Source of the DNA: Tetragonia tetragonoides
Taxonomy: Eukaryota; Streptophyta; Magnoliopsida; Caryophyllales; Aizoaceae
Length of the DNA stretch: 64,000 bases
NCBI GenBank assembly: GCA_038025085.1
Contig: CM076146.1
Location: 16,094,001 to 16,158,000, forward strand
Direction of reading: 5' to 3'
Shown here: positions 32,357-45,606 of the stretch, piece by piece
Layout: each line of letters opens with the position of its first letter
Numbering within the stretch: position 1 is the stretch's first letter
Translations under genes and position numbers: made by a program
Notes under the pieces: generated by a model
What the model was told of the DNA's origin: nothing
The model's database searches: none
Seen by the model: only the letters and a program-made list of their open reading frames with translations

Positions 32357-34964
32357 TTATCCCGGATGCATCACAAAAAGGGCAATGTTGCCACCATGAT
32401 CACTCTTGTTGCCATGAACCTTGTACTTACTCCCATTTAACTTGATAATGGTCTTAGGTTGCCATTCCATGACAATCTCTTTAGCCTTGTGAATCAACCT
32501 CCTTTGTACCCTCGTTTTTGCATTCTTCTTGACACATGTCTCTCCCGTGTGCTTTTTTGCATCTCTTTTAGTGACCTCATGATCATGATCACCCAATGTA
32601 ATGTCCTCATCTTGAAACATTGAAAGACCACCACATTCAAGGGATTTGACAAGGAGATCATTTGGGTTCTTTCGTAAAGGATGATCAATTGCATCAACCA
32701 TACAACAAGAATTCTCAAGAGAAGGATTCATCACATTGTTAGAGAAACCAAACTTGACCTTCTCGTCACCAATATTCAAGCAAATCGTTCCACTTTGAAC
32801 ATCAATTACCGCACCGGCGGTAGCAAGGAATGGCCTTCCAAGGATCATTGGGATTCTAGCATCCTCCTCCATATCTAGAACAATGAAATCCGTGGGAATG
32901 AAGAATTTACCCACTTGAATAGGCACATTTTCCAAAACACCCACAGGATACTTGACCGTTCGGTCGGCAAGTTGTAACGACATGGATGTGGGTTTCAAGT
33001 CACCTAAACCAAGTTTCTTGCAAATAGACAATGGAAATAATTTGCACCAAGGTCACACAAAGCCTTATCAAACTCCATTGTACCATTACACAAGGGATAG
33101 AAAATGAACCAGGATCCTTAAGCTTTGAAGGTGACTTTTTCTAGAGAATTGCACTACATTCCTCCGTTAAAGACACTGTTTCACTCTCATCAAACTTGCG
33201 TTTGTTGGAAAGTATCTCCTTCAAGAATTTCCCATAAGAAGGCATATCTGAAATTGCCTCAAGGACTTGGAATATTGATGTTGAGATTCTTGAGTACCTC
33301 TAAGAGCTTGCCATATTTCTTTAACAATGTGGGATTCACTAGCCGTTGAGGAAAAGGAACAAGTGGCTTGTATGCCTCAACTTGAACAACATTGTGCTCC
33401 TTTTGCCTCGTAGTCTCCTCCTCATTCTTCTCTTTTCCTCCATTCTCACAAGCCTTCACAACTTTCACCACTTTATCACTTTCATCCCTTAGGCTTCTCT
33501 CACTCACCTTTTCCACCATGTGCAAGTCCTCCAAGTTCTCCCCATTTTTCACAAAGACAGCATTTACATGCCCCTTGGGATTAGTCTCGGACATGCCCGG
33601 AAGTTATCCCGGAACCCTTGTTGACGAACTAGCTTGTTGTGCAACTTGATTCTCAAGCATTTTGTTATGAGTGGCCAATGAGTCCAATTTGGACATCATT
33701 AGGCGAAGTGTCTTTTTCAACGCCTTGTTTTGCTCCATTTGGGCACTGTAGAAATCTGTATTTGATGGTGGTGGAGGTTGAGATGTATGATTATGGAATG
33801 GAGCTCTAGGTTGGAAACCCGGAGGTTGAGTGGAGGTGTTTTGTGGAGGGTAGATATTTTGTGTAGGAGGGTTGTTTTGTGGTGGATTTTGTGGAGCAAA
33901 AGGGCTTGTGCTTCGGTAAGAGAAGTTAGGATGATTTCTCCAACCTGAATTGTACGTTTGGGAAAAAGGGTCATTGGGAGGATGAGGGCTGAAGTTATAG
34001 AGGGCATTGGCTTGTTCAATTGTCAACTCTTAAGGATCATTGCTCAGGTACACTTGCCCTTGAGAGCTACTGGGTTGCATTTGTTGAACTTGGTGAGAAA
34101 GAGCATCTAGCTTGCTTGTCAAAAGTGTCACCGCATCAACATCGATCTTGTCACTGCTCCTCTTACTACCCGGCCTATCGAAAGACCATTGGTAATTGTT
34201 TGAAGCCATGATCTCAAGTAATTGTTTGGCATTTGGTGGTCTCATAGTCATGATAGAGCCACCAGCGGCGGCATCAATGGACATTCTCATAGTGGGATTC
34301 AAGCCACTATAGAAAGTTTGAATTAAAAGCCAAGGTTGAATGCCATGAGGAGGGCACTTTCTTTGCAAATCCTTGAACCGCTCCCAAGCTTCATACAATG
34401 ACTCTCCATCGCTATGGAAAGCATGGATGTCATTTCTCAACTTATTTTTCCAAATCCGGTGGAAAATACCGAATTAAGAATGCATTACACAAAGCCTCCC
34501 AAGTAGTGAACGAGTTGGTTTCTTGACTATTCGACTATTGCTTTGCTTTTCCCGCCAAAGAGAATGAAAACAAGCGGAGGCAGAAAGCATCATCACTAAC
34601 CCCATTCATCTTCAAGGTGTCACATTTCTCCAAGAATAGAGCAATCTGTTCATTGGGGTCTTCACCATGGTTCGCATAGTATTGGTCATCCTTGATGAAG
34701 GAAATGAAGGACGTTTTGATCTCAAAACTATTGGCCGCAATAACCGGCCTTGTGATAATCGAACCTTACAAACGGTGGGATTACAGAAATCCCTCAAGGA
34801 TCGAAGATCATCCCCCATGGTAGCTTGTTCTAGTTCAATCTCATGTTGCTTTCTCAACTCTTCCTATAGGCACTTTTGTGCTCTCTTTCTAGCGGAACGT
34901 GATGTTTTTTCGATCTCGGGATCCAAAGGTAATAGGTTTTCAGACCCTTGACTACTGGTCATGC
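32357..34964 (-). pseudogene. Gag-protease of Element C, copy 2 (broken)
   Basis: Same domain order as copy 1 but split into at least five frames (34857-34612, 34440-34030, 34026-33604, 33594-33259, 33031-32357). The N-terminal TAG near codon 35 is shared with copy 1; the 1-base deletion near 28820 is not. The DLGAS segment of the protease is damaged near 33040 by a deletion. Confidence 0.85.
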
Positions 34965-35021
34965 ACCACAAACATTAGAAAAGAGAATCAAACGCAAAAC
35001 CACGAGGAATCACAGACACAC

Positions 35022-35233
<212 letters not shown>

Positions 35234-35282
35234 ATATGCTTAGTCTAGCCTATCTAAAAAACTCCTAATATTGGAATAAAGC

Positions 35283-35300
35283 TCCCCAGCAACGGCGCCA
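35283..35300 (-). other. Primer-binding site of Element C
   Basis: TGGCGCCGTTGCTGGGGA on the minus strand, six bases from the LTR end. It matches the TGGCGCCGTTGCCGGGGA-type site of Athila-like elements (tRNA-Asp from memory). It fixes LTR 3 as the 5' LTR. Confidence 0.88.
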
Positions 35301-35306
35301 TAAACT

Positions 35307-36762
35307 TGATAGGCTCCGCAAGTATAGGGATTTTATCGAGTAGTATAAAAGATTATCGTGTCCACAGGGAGCTAGTATACCCAAGTATTAAGTTTTCTCA
35401 AATATATAACAAGCTAAGCAATTCGAATTGGATTTTTGTTGTTTCAAACCAAGAAATAAAGCGAATAAAATTACGAGAGTCTAGCAAGATAAAAAGATCT
35501 AGGGTTGACTTTACTTAACTAGATTACTTGATGCGATAGATAAACTCAACTAGCATATCAATGTCAATCGTTGCAAGGACGTATAAAGAAGCCTAAACCT
35601 TCTATCGAAGCGATAAAGGCAAACTCAATGCAAACTTAACTACTTATTCTCATGGAGTCAAGTAACATCAAGAGCATGAAGAACGAAAATCAATTCAAAG
35701 CCCACAAGATATTTTATTCTACTTTCGTGATTAGGCAATCAAGATGATTATTCGAAGTCCGACAATTAGCATTCCCCTTTCGATTTTATACTAATCATCC
35801 AAGTATTCAAAACCCTCTTTCAAGAATTATGAATAACAATAAGCAAATAAATAATCATGTGCAACAATTCAACAAACATGTTAGCATCAATTTATCAACA
35901 CATCAAATGACCCAAATTAAGTTCATCAACCCTAGAATAAGAAAATTAGCTACTCATGATTAAAGAGACTACTAAAGCAAATGATAAGAATCAAACTAAA
36001 CATGACTTAGCAAACTCAAAGAAATAGCAATCATAAACTAAATGATTAAGACTAGAAGCAATTGAGAGGGAGGAAGAAAGAGAGTAGGGATGAGAGATAA
36101 ACCAAGAAGTTTCAATTGAAATTGCCCAAAACTTGAACTTGTTGTTCAAATTGTAAAAAATTGGAGAATTTGAGAGTAGTCTATGTGCTTAATTTAGATT
36201 CTAAGCTATTCTAATGGAGTAGTGAGATATGATCGATGGATAGAGTGTTGGAGAGAAGGAGAAGAGAGGAGAGAAATCCTTTTATAAGCCTATACACGTT
36301 TAATCTATTGGGAGAAAAGAAGAGGAAAGGTCTCTTGTCGATTATGCCTAAATCGCACAGGAGCATGATCGTGCCATCATAGGCATGATCGTGCTTGCTC
36401 TTTTCTTCAAGATTTTCGGCTACTGACATTCCCATATGACGAAACACGATCATGCCTATTGGAAGCATGATCATGCACTGTAGAAAACTCAAAGACTTCA
36501 CGTTTCTAGCATCACTTTTCATTCCAACTTCGATTCCTTCTTCTTTTATTCTTCTTTTGACACTCCAAAGTCCATATTGATTCCGATTGTACATTTGAGC
36601 TCCAAAATGATTCTAAAATTACATTAAATGCACAAACATACCCAAATAGTGATTCTCATCATAAATGAATAAAATTCAATTATAAACGAGAATACTCACA
36701 GAATCATAGGACGGATGAGTGCATATATACAATGAAAATCAACACTATTTAGGCGCTCATCA
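35307..36762 (-). repeat. LTR 3 of Element C (complete 5' LTR)
   Basis: 1456 bp, TGATGAGCGCC … GCCTATCA on the element strand. A TATA-like TTATAAAAGG lies on the minus strand near 36277-36288. The U3 part beyond 36301 is unique to this copy and holds four GCATGATC-type palindromes (36363-36476). Confidence 0.9.
36363..36476. promoter_or_regulatory. Four palindrome copies in the U3 of Element C's complete LTR
   Basis: GCATGATCGTGC at 36363-36374 and 36383-36394, a CACGATCATGC variant near 36446, and the perfect GCATGATCATGC at 36465-36476. They lie 75-190 bp upstream of the TATA-like box. Confidence 0.7.
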
Positions 36763-37582
36763 ACCAAAGTCCATATTGATGTCCACCAATTGTGTCAGTC
36801 AACGATCACTTGTGTGGTTATACTGTCTTTTATTTTTTATAATTCAGTCAATGTTTGCTTAAGTTGTTGCATTTAAACTGTTCATATGTTTTAACCATTT
36901 TACAGCCGTCATTTTGATCGCGCTGTCTCGTCGACCTTTTCGTTTCTCTCGTGCAGGGACAGAATCTCGGCATCCGCCGAGTGGTGATTAGTCACTGTTT
37001 TCTTAGAATAAAGCATTTATACTACTCACTCTCATCACCATTCTACAGCAGTCATTTTGATCGCGCTGTCTTGTCGACCTTTTCGTTTCTCGTGCAGGGA
37101 CGGAATCTTGGCATCCGCCGAGTGGTGCTTAGTCACTGTTTGCTTAGAATTAAACATTTATACTATTCACTCTCACCGGGTTATTTCCCATTTACAGCCG
37201 TTATTTTTAATTGCATTGTCCCGTCGACTTTTTCGTTTCTCGTGCAGGGACAAAACTCGGCACCTGCCGAGCAGTGTTTAATTATTGTCTGCTGAAGCAC
37301 TTTACAATGATCATTCTCAAAGTATTACTAACATTTTCATGTACTCTGAATACGGGTCCCTTGCAAACATTAAGACCATCCCCGAGCTGTGTTTGTCCAT
37401 CTAACCATAACCTTTATTTTTCTTGTGTCCACAGAGATGAAATCTTAGCACACTACGAGCATGTCCCAACTCAGGTTTGCCTTCATATGCATACATACTG
37501 TACACTGTCATACACCATGTACACATCAGCATCCTGCATGTCGCCTTCGAAATACTTTGATCTTCACTTTTACTCAAGCTCG
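36763..37582 (+). repeat. 3' untranslated region of Element B with a ~145-bp unit in three copies
   Basis: After the insertion of C the B sequence resumes. A unit with TACAGCCGT…ATTTT, TTTTTCGTTTCTCGTGCAGG and GGCATCCGCCGAG starts near 36902, 37043 and 37193. Element A has this unit once (about 3890-4010). No gene is seen. Confidence 0.8.
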
Positions 37583-37597
37583 ATCAAAGTGGGGGCC
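37583..37597 (+). other. Polypurine tract of Element B
   Basis: ATCAAAGTGGGGGCC immediately precedes the LTR start, as at 3596-3610 in A. Confidence 0.75.
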
Positions 37598-37599
37598 TC

Positions 37600-38881
37600 C
37601 GTAGACGCCAAAACAGCGCCTTTAGATTTCTCCGCAAAATCCCGATGATGAAAGGAGTAATTTTTTAAACTTGAATGCTATTTTTTCTTTAATAGGTGAA
37701 ATAGGGTGTCAGGTTTTTGCTCGATCACTCCTTCATTCGATCCCATTAAAAACCCCGTTCAAGAGCTTTCCAACGACACCTCTCGTGTCTTTTCCCGACT
37801 CTCGGTTGCCAAGTTGCGAACCGGGGGTAAAATCGTCTTTTCACATTTTCGAAATACCAAAATTCCTCCCAAAATTAAAATTGACTGGATGTCGTCATAT
37901 GACAGCATCCAGCTGGCAAGCTGACAGCCGTCAGCAACGCTGGGATAACAGCCAGCGCCGGCCAGCCGCTAGCGGCTCTGAATGAAAATCTAGGGCTGCT
38001 AGCGGCGCTCGCTGGGTCTCCAGTCCCGACTTTTTTTAAGCCCAAATTCCGAATTTCGGCCTCCCTTCACCCGTCCAACCCTACTTCCTTCGTCTATAAA
38101 TACGACCCTCCTCCCTCAGTTCAAATCACACAGTCTACAGTTGACAACCTCTATTCTCGGTTGAGTACTCCCGAGCTTCCCCCTCTTTCTTCCAAATTTG
38201 AGATCTTGTCATTACTATTTTTGCTAAATAGCCTACATTTCAGTTGCTAACTCCTGAAGGCTCAAATTAAATTACTTGCCTAACTGCTTATTTTCTAGTA
38301 GTCATAATGTAGATATCATGCAAATAACATTTTTTATTGCTTACTAAATATCGTCTTCCAAGCATGTCTAGTCGTTGTAATGCTCAATTTGTCAATCGAA
38401 TGCATGTCTAAACAAGAGTTAAAAACAAATGTTGTGATGCTTGTGATGAACCAATTAATAGTCTAAGTCTAGGTTGTTAATCCAGTTTTGCATGGGAATT
38501 ATGTCTTTAAATTATTAAGCAAAATTGAGTTGGTAGAGGCCGTCATAAAACGGGCGAGTTGGGTGCCTAACACCTTCCCACCTCGTACCTTCGCCCCCGA
38601 ACCTTTTATTCTTGGGTACTCATATGTTCTATATGAGCTGGAGTCTTTCTAAAAACATGATTAGTTCACTTATCGCGCTATTGGGTTGTCCCTTCGGGTT
38701 GTCCCTTCGATAAAACGTCGATAGCAGATTTGTGACCTCTTTCATGGTTTTTTATTCAATTCAAGTGTTTACAAAAGCTTTATTAACTCGATGGTCCCTT
38801 GAACTTATCTAAAGCCCCTAACTTACAAATTTTCTATAAGGGCACACTCCGTGGAGCGATGGAAAATCCCGGGTCCTTACA
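37600..38881 (+). repeat. 3' LTR of Element B
   Basis: 1282 bp, CGTAGACGCC … GGTCCTTACA, the inverse of the two A LTRs and more diverged from them than they are from each other. TATA-like TATAAATA at 38095-38102 and palindrome copies at 37966-37977 and near 37995. The partner 5' LTR is outside the window, so no duplication can be checked. Confidence 0.9.
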
Positions 38882-39029
38882 GATATTGTTTTATATTTTG
38901 TTAAGCAGGTTTAGATAAGTCTGTTTAGACTGGGTTATGTATTTACATACGGAACTTTGCCGGTTTTTCGGCTCGAGTTTATTTATTTTTATTTATTTAT
39001 TTTACTAGAAAATTCTGGGTGTTACATTT
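38882..39029 (+). repeat. Possible 3' end of another LTR
   Basis: A/T-rich sequence ending CTGGGTGTTACA, like the ends of chromovirus-type LTRs. It would be the remnant of an element into which B inserted. There is no partner in the window. Confidence 0.3.
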
Positions 39030-39160
39030 ATGAATAATTGGGTGAAGGCATTGGTGGTAGCCTTAATGCCAACCCCTATGAGTAGCTTGAGGATTATGGA
39101 GATGATAATGTGTTAGTGGATGAGCCTCTGGACTCTTTCCACTCACGGCATCTGACAGTA

Positions 39161-39306
39161 TTTTCTTGAAGCAAACTAAGAAGCTGGAAATGGAAAACCA
39201 GGATATGTCTACTGGTTCTAACCAGTCAGATGCTTCTAAAAGGAGGGCTCAAAGTGATACTACTGTAGACTCTGGAGGCTCCTCTCCGAAGAGAGCCAGG
39301 AAGTGA
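39161..39306 (+). pseudogene. ORF1 C-terminal tail of LINE 1
   Basis: A short frame rich in Ser, Lys and Gly ending 'SGGSSPKRARK', typical of the C-terminus of plant LINE ORF1. The DUF4283 and zinc-knuckle parts are not present. Confidence 0.5.
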
Positions 39307-39361
39307 TCACTAGCCTACTTATAAGAAATGTTTCTGTCAATCATTTTTTTTTAATGTTAAA

Positions 39362-42300
39362 TATTGCCTAGTGGAATATTAGGGGAGTAGGAAGAAAAAA
39401 AAGTTATGGAAGAAGTCAAGGCCTTTTGTAAAAATCACATGGTTAGTGTGATTGCCTTCGATGAAATTAAAGTGCAACACCCTTCTCATGTACTCGAGTA
39501 TATCCCTTGTGTTGGTTTCTCTGGTGGACTTTGGTTAATGTGGCATAATCAGTATATTTTTCTTACTATTCTTGTTAAGGAAGTTAGGTTTATAAGTGTT
39601 TTGTTTGAAGGTAGTGATTTAACTCCCTCTATGGTTGTTATTTTTGTATATGCTCCTGCTCAGTACTCCCATAAGAATCGGTTCTGGGCTGACTTACTTT
39701 CTTACAGCTCATCTTTAACTTTGCCTTTTGTGGTTATGGGAGACTTCAATGAGATTAATGGCTGAAATGATAAATTTGGTGGTGTATTACCATCTCCTGC
39801 CAGATTTGAGAGGCTTAGGAATTTTATGTTTGATAACAATCTAATTGATCTTCCATTCCAAGGTAATGCATTTACTTGGAGAAAGAAGAAGAATGGCTTA
39901 AGAAATGTTTGGGAAAGATTGGATATAGCACTTGTCTCTTCAAATTGGTTAGGATTTTTTTCCTAATGCATATATTTCATATTTTGATTTTTCTTCATCA
40001 GACCATTGCCTAATTTTGTTGCATGCGAATTCCCAAGATGTTTCCTTAGCTCCACCTTTTAAATTTGAAATGGCTTGGTGTAATTATACTGGTTATGAGA
40101 AAATTGTTAGGAAGGCTAAAAATACTAAGTTTCATGGCTCTCAACTGTACAAAGTGAGTAGAAAATTGAAGCTACTTAAGTTTAATTCTAAAGTGTAAGC
40201 AAAAAAAAAAATATGGTAATGTCAGTAGACAAATTAAAGATGTTGAATCTAAACTTATTGATATTCAAGCCACTTTGTTAGCAAACCCTGATAATTTGAG
40301 TTTGATTACTCAACAAGATAATTTTATTAAGAAAAAGGCAACTTTAATTAACTTTCATAAAGTTTTCTGGTTTCAAAAGGTCTAGAGCTAGAAACTTGTT
40401 ACTAGGAGATAGAAATACTTCCTACTTCCAAACTAAAGCTACTATTAGAAGGAATCGGAAAAAGATCTCTAAGTTTCTTTGTTCAGATGGGGTTATTGTT
40501 TCTGATTCGGATACAGTTTCTAGTGAAATTACTAAGGAGTTTAAAAGGAGGTTTATTAACGATAATAACAGCTTTGCAAACGCTACTAATGATCTATGTG
40601 ATATCAATGGAGTTATTAGTGATAGTGATAATGCTAGTCTGACCAAAGAGGTTACGGATGAAGAAGTTAGAGAGGCTTGTTTTTGCTTATCCCCTAATAA
40701 ATCTCCGGGACCGGATGGGTTCCCAGCGAACTTTTTTCATAAATATTGGCATATTGTTGGACCGTCTCTTTGTAGAGCTGTTAAAGCTTTCTTTTACTCT
40801 GGAAAAATTCTAAAAGAAGTTTATCAAACGTTTCTAGCATTAATTTCCAAAATAGATAACCCGTTATCAGCTAATCATTTTCGTCCTATTAGTTTGTGTT
40901 CTACTATTTACAAAGTTATCTCAAAAATACTTACGGTTAGACTCAAGCTAGTGCTTAGTAAATTGGTACATCCTCTTCAAGGAGCCTTTGTATAAAATAG
41001 ATGTATTCAATACAATATTTAGTTAGCTCACGAAGTTTTTCACTCTTTTAGAAAAAGGGGGGGGGGGAAGTAGGTGGCTAGCTACTAAGCTGGATATGGA
41101 AAAAGCGTATGATCGGCTAGAGTGGAATTTTATTATTGAGGTCTTCCAAAAATTTGGTTTCTGCGAGAAATGGATTGGTTGGATTCGGGAGTGCATATCT
41201 ACTGTTTCAATGTCAGTACTAGTTAATAACATTTCGGGGGATACCTTTTGCCCTTCTAGAGGTATCAGACAAGGAGACCCTCTGTCTCAACACATATTTA
41301 TTTTGTGTGCGGATATTTTGGCTAGAAGATTTCAAAGAATCAGATATCTCTAACAAGAGTATTGGTGTTAGTATCTGTCGAGGAACAGAGAAACTTCCTT
41401 TTTTGACTTTTACTGATGATACCATGATCTTTGCCAAAGCTACTAACCACAGTTGCACAGCAAAAAAAAAATATTCTCGACAAATTCTGTAGAATGTCAG
41501 GTCAGAAAGTGAATTTTGATAAGTCAGCTGTTCAATGCACATATAATATTTCGAGAAGTACGATTGAAAGTTTTAAAGGTGTTTTAGGTATGAGTAGCTC
41601 TACTTGTCTAGAAAAATACCTTAGTTGTCTAATCATTACAGAAAGGGTTAATTCTAACACTTTCAGTAGCAACATTGATCGTACATCTAGTCATCATGGT
41701 AAGTGGAAGGCTAATTCTCTTTCACAAGCAGGGAGAGCTACCTTAATTCAAGCTAATTTGTCAGCAACGCCTATTTTCACGATGCAGAGTTTTACTCTAC
41801 CTTCCCAGGCTCTGTCTAAGTTAGATAAAAATTAATTGTAAATTTTTCTGGAATAAAAAACCGGAATCTAAAGCACCTAACCTTATAGGCTGGGATAAAA
41901 TATGTAGGCCAAAGAATCTTGGTAGTTTAAGACTCCGTAAATCAGAAACAGTTAACAAGGCTATGCAGATGAAAATCATTTGGAAAATTGAAACGGAACC
42001 TGATAATATGTGGGTCAAGTTAATTAAGAACAAGTACCTTAAAGGTACAGTTATTTCACAGTACAAGAAAGGGGAAAACTTGCCCTGGCAATGGAGTAAT
42101 TTAATGAAAGTAAAAGAAATGTATTTTAGAGGTCTCAGATGGCAAGTGGGAGATGGTAACTCCATTAACTTTTGCAAAGATAATTGGCCACTACATCATT
42201 CATTAAAAGAACTTTTCCATAATCCTGATTTAGACGACCCTCTTTTTAATCTTGATATTTCAGTTAGTTTTTTCATTAATGAAACAAAGGAATGGGATCA

Positions 42301-43490
42301 GGAACTTCTTGCTAGAGTTTTACTGCTTGAGGTTATTCGTATTATTTTGAGTATTCCTATTCCCCTTAATTCTGCTATTGACAAGATGTATTGGGAGTTG
42401 TCTAGTGATGGTATTTTTTCGGCTAAATCAACTACTTGGTTAGCTCAAGTAATCCATTATAACTACAAAAATAAGTGTGGTTTCAGCTGGTTTTGGAAGT
42501 GAAACCTTCTTAATAAGGTTAATATTTTTCTCTGGAAACTGTGTTTAGATGGTCTCCCCACTAAACATAGACTCCAATAAAGCAATGTTTTTCTTCCGCA
42601 AGAATGTGTTTTTTGTAATCACCATTCGGAAGACAAATTCCATTTTATTTTTGAGTGTCCCTCGCTTCTGAAAGTGTGGGAGGATGTTCTTATTTTTATG
42701 GCCTGCAAGCTATTCCTTTGCATAACCAGTTAGGATCCTTTGTTGATAGATTCGTTCACCTGCATAAGAGGTTGGAGGAGAGTGTTTTTTCGCTTCTTAT
42801 GTTCACCTGGTGGATTTTTTGGTTTGTGAGAAATTAGATCTCTTTTGATAATTTGGTTACTGATCTAACCCAAATAGCAGTTACTGCTAGGAGAAGCTTT
42901 GAAGAATAAAAATTTAGTTCAACACCTTGACCTTGATTTTGATACAACATGTGTTGTTAGAAAGAAAACTATTAGAAAGGAACCAAGAACTAATGTTGTT
43001 GGGGAGCCTCCAAGACCAAATTATGTTACTTTAAATTTTGATGGGTCTAAAAAAGTTGATGGATAAGCCGCTGCTGGTTTTTGTATTCGTAATAGAGATT
43101 ATGAAGTAGTTTCTGTTAGAGCTAGATCTTGTGGAGCAAGTTCTATTCTTCAGGCAGAGGCTATAGGTCTTAGAGAAGGAGTTCATGAATCAAAGAAGCT
43201 TGGTATAAAAAGTATTATTATAAAAGGTGATAGTGATAACCTTACAGTTATTAAATCAATTAAAGGTGAATGACACATCCCTTGGAAAATTGAGAATATA
43301 ATTATTGATATCAGAAAAGACCTCCATTTCTTTGATAATGTAGAAGTTCTTCATATTTTCAGAGAAGCTAATTCTGTAGCTGACTTTATGGCTAATTGGT
43401 GGCATTGTTGTCCTTCTCGTCTATCTTGGTCGTCGAATTCATTCAACCAAGAACTAACCAATCTACTGGTTAGAGACGGGGTGGGTTAAA
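39362..43490 (+). pseudogene. ORF2 of LINE 1: endonuclease, reverse transcriptase, RNase H
   Basis: Endonuclease: 'WNIRGVGR' near 39370, 'VVMGDFNEING' near 39735, then a TGA. Reverse transcriptase: 'SPNKSPGPDGFPANFF' (40690), 'FRPISLCSTIYKVISKIL', 'LDMEKAYDRLEW' (41090, motif A Asp kept), 'GIRQGDPLS' and 'FTDDTMIFAK' (41410, the FADD-box with Thr). Zinc-binding region 'CVFCNHHSEDKFHFIFECP' near 42610. RNase H of the RVT_3 type: 'NFDGSKK' (43035), 'EAIGL' and 'GDSDN', with a stop near 43063. The copy is broken by several frameshifts. Confidence 0.88.
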
Positions 43491-44372
43491 TACTTAAGGG
43501 ATTTAAGTTGGTATTTCTTGATTTTTCAAAAATAAAATAAAAAATAAAATAAAATGCCCTACACTTTCTCTCACCATCAATGTGAGACTTTTCCCAAATT
43601 TACTATTGGAAAGACAATATGCCAACACTTTTTTTTTCCTCTTCGTTTCCCCGTCTTCTATGGGTTCCACATCCCCACGTCTCCATTCTTCCCATACCTA
43701 TTATTATAATCATCATCCCTGAAAGTATGTGCTAGCTTACTCGAAATTTTCTTTTCTGTTGCTGGTCTAGCTTAGCAAACCTAAAAATGTGTCTGGGTCA
43801 GACAAAGAAAAACTCTAACTTCATTTTCTATTACGTGCTGATAATCTCAATTGACTAAACATATATAAAGATTTCAAGGACAATAAGTTATGTTATTATT
43901 GTTATGCTAGGTGATTTTTTTTTAATCTAAATATTAAATACACACTTAGTTCTAGTTTATAATTTCCTCCAATATATATTTCTAATATATGAAGGGATCT
44001 CCATCCTTATAAAGTGTTTCTCTCCCCATCAATGTGAGAATTTTCCCAAACTTACTATTGAAAAGGCTATATGTCAACACTTTTTTCTCTTCATTTCCAC
44101 GCATTCTTTGGGTTCCATATCCTCACTTCTCCATTCTTCCCAAACCTATTATTATTATAATCATCTCTGAAAGCATGTGCTAGCTTAGTCGAAATTTCCG
44201 TCTTTTTTTTTTGCCGCTCTAGCTTAGAAAACCTAGAAATGTGTCTGGGTCAGACAAAGAAAACCTCTAGCTTCACTTTCTATCACATGCTGACAATTTC
44301 AAATGGCTAAACATATATAAAGATCTCAAGGCCAATTATATATAATGTTATTGTTATGCTAAGTGCTTTTTT

Positions 44373-45505
44373 GGAAAAATACAAAAAAATATCCATAGTT
44401 TGCCCCGTGTTACAAAAATAATCCGAAGTTTAGAAATTCACAAAAATACTCCCTAGTTTCACCCTGTCACATACAAACAATTTAATGACTAATGGAGTTA
44501 ACTCTCAGTTAACTTTTATCCCCTAGTTAAGTTTATTCTATACGAAAATAATAATAATAAGAGTTTGGAAATTAACCAAGAAGCGTTTAACTTCTTCCCC
44601 TTTATCCTCTCTCCTCTCTCCTCTAGTCCTTTGTATATAACCCCTCATCTCCATTGATTTACTACTGCGTATCTAAAACAAAACAAAAATGAAGGTGGCT
44701 CGATCATTCATCTCCTCTATCCTCTCTTTCTCTCTCTCTGACTAAATCTCTAAGTTGTCTTTATTTTAGTGGGAACACTAATTCGTTACTAACCCAAGTG
44801 CCGATATTTCTAGAAGGCATCAATCTCATATCTAATCAGCAAAAGCTACACCTCCAACCTCCATAATCGCATGTTACTTATTAAAGGAAATCATCCGTGA
44901 CCAGTATGATAACTAGCTAGCTATATTCTAGACAACATGTATGACAACTATCTAATTCAGGATATACATGAGAATGATTTACATTCTAAATACAAAGAAT
45001 ATTTACATAAACTAACACTTATAAATGTCAATTCTAATTTCTATTACTCAAACATGTTTTTGATCAGTATGTTTTACTTGCAATTTCAGTCCAAAAAGTT
45101 GCATTTATCCCTTGTCCTATATGACTTATAATTTCCAGGTTCGCTTATTATTGTTCTTACATGTTTTCTGTTTAAGACTAGGAGTAACGTATCAATAGGG
45201 ATGAGAGTATGAGACGAATATATAGAAGAGAGAGGGGATAGGAGAGACAGATAGGGTAGTAAAAGTGAAACTGAATGCTCGTTGGTTTCCAATTTTCCAT
45301 ATTGTGTTGTGTTTCTTTTATTTATTTTTTGGTAAATAATTAAACTTAACTAGTGGATGAAAGTTAACAAGAGGGTTAACACCATTAGTAATTAGATTAT
45401 TCTTGTGTGCCCGGATGAAATTTGGGTGTATTTTTGCAAATTTCAAAATTTCAGATTATTTTTGTATCACAGAGTAAACTATGGAATATTTTAGTGTATT
45501 TTTCC
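44373..45505. mobile_element. MULE 1: non-autonomous Mutator-like element with long TIRs
   Basis: Terminal inverted repeats of about 135 bp begin GGAAAAATACA and contain TAATCCGAAGTTTAGAAATT-type sequence on the left and its inverse on the right. The flanks GTGCTTTTTT (44363-44372) and GAGCTTTTTT (45506-45515) match at 9 of 10, as expected for Mutator. There is no transposase. The interior has a TATA-like TATATAA near 44635, a CT-rich leader and an ATG at 44689 opening only 18 codons, like a captured promoter and exon start. Confidence 0.87.
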
Positions 45506-45510
45506 GAGCT

Positions 45511-45516
<6 letters not shown>

Positions 45517-45603
<87 letters not shown>
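45517..45603. repeat. (TA)n microsatellite, ~87 bp
   Basis: Starts two bases after the right target duplication of MULE 1. The corresponding place in the first repeat unit (near 43925) has only TTTTTTAATCTAAATATTAAA. Confidence 0.93.

Positions 45604-45606
<3 letters not shown>

Larger units (their letters stand above)
39030..43555 (+). mobile_element. LINE 1: L1-type non-LTR retrotransposon, decayed, 5' truncated
   Basis: It contains the tail of ORF1, endonuclease, reverse transcriptase, a zinc-binding region and an RNase H, then an A-rich end (43528-43554, repeats of AAAATA). The 5' boundary is the LTR-like DNA at 38882-39029. Frameshifts and stops are frequent. Confidence 0.88.
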
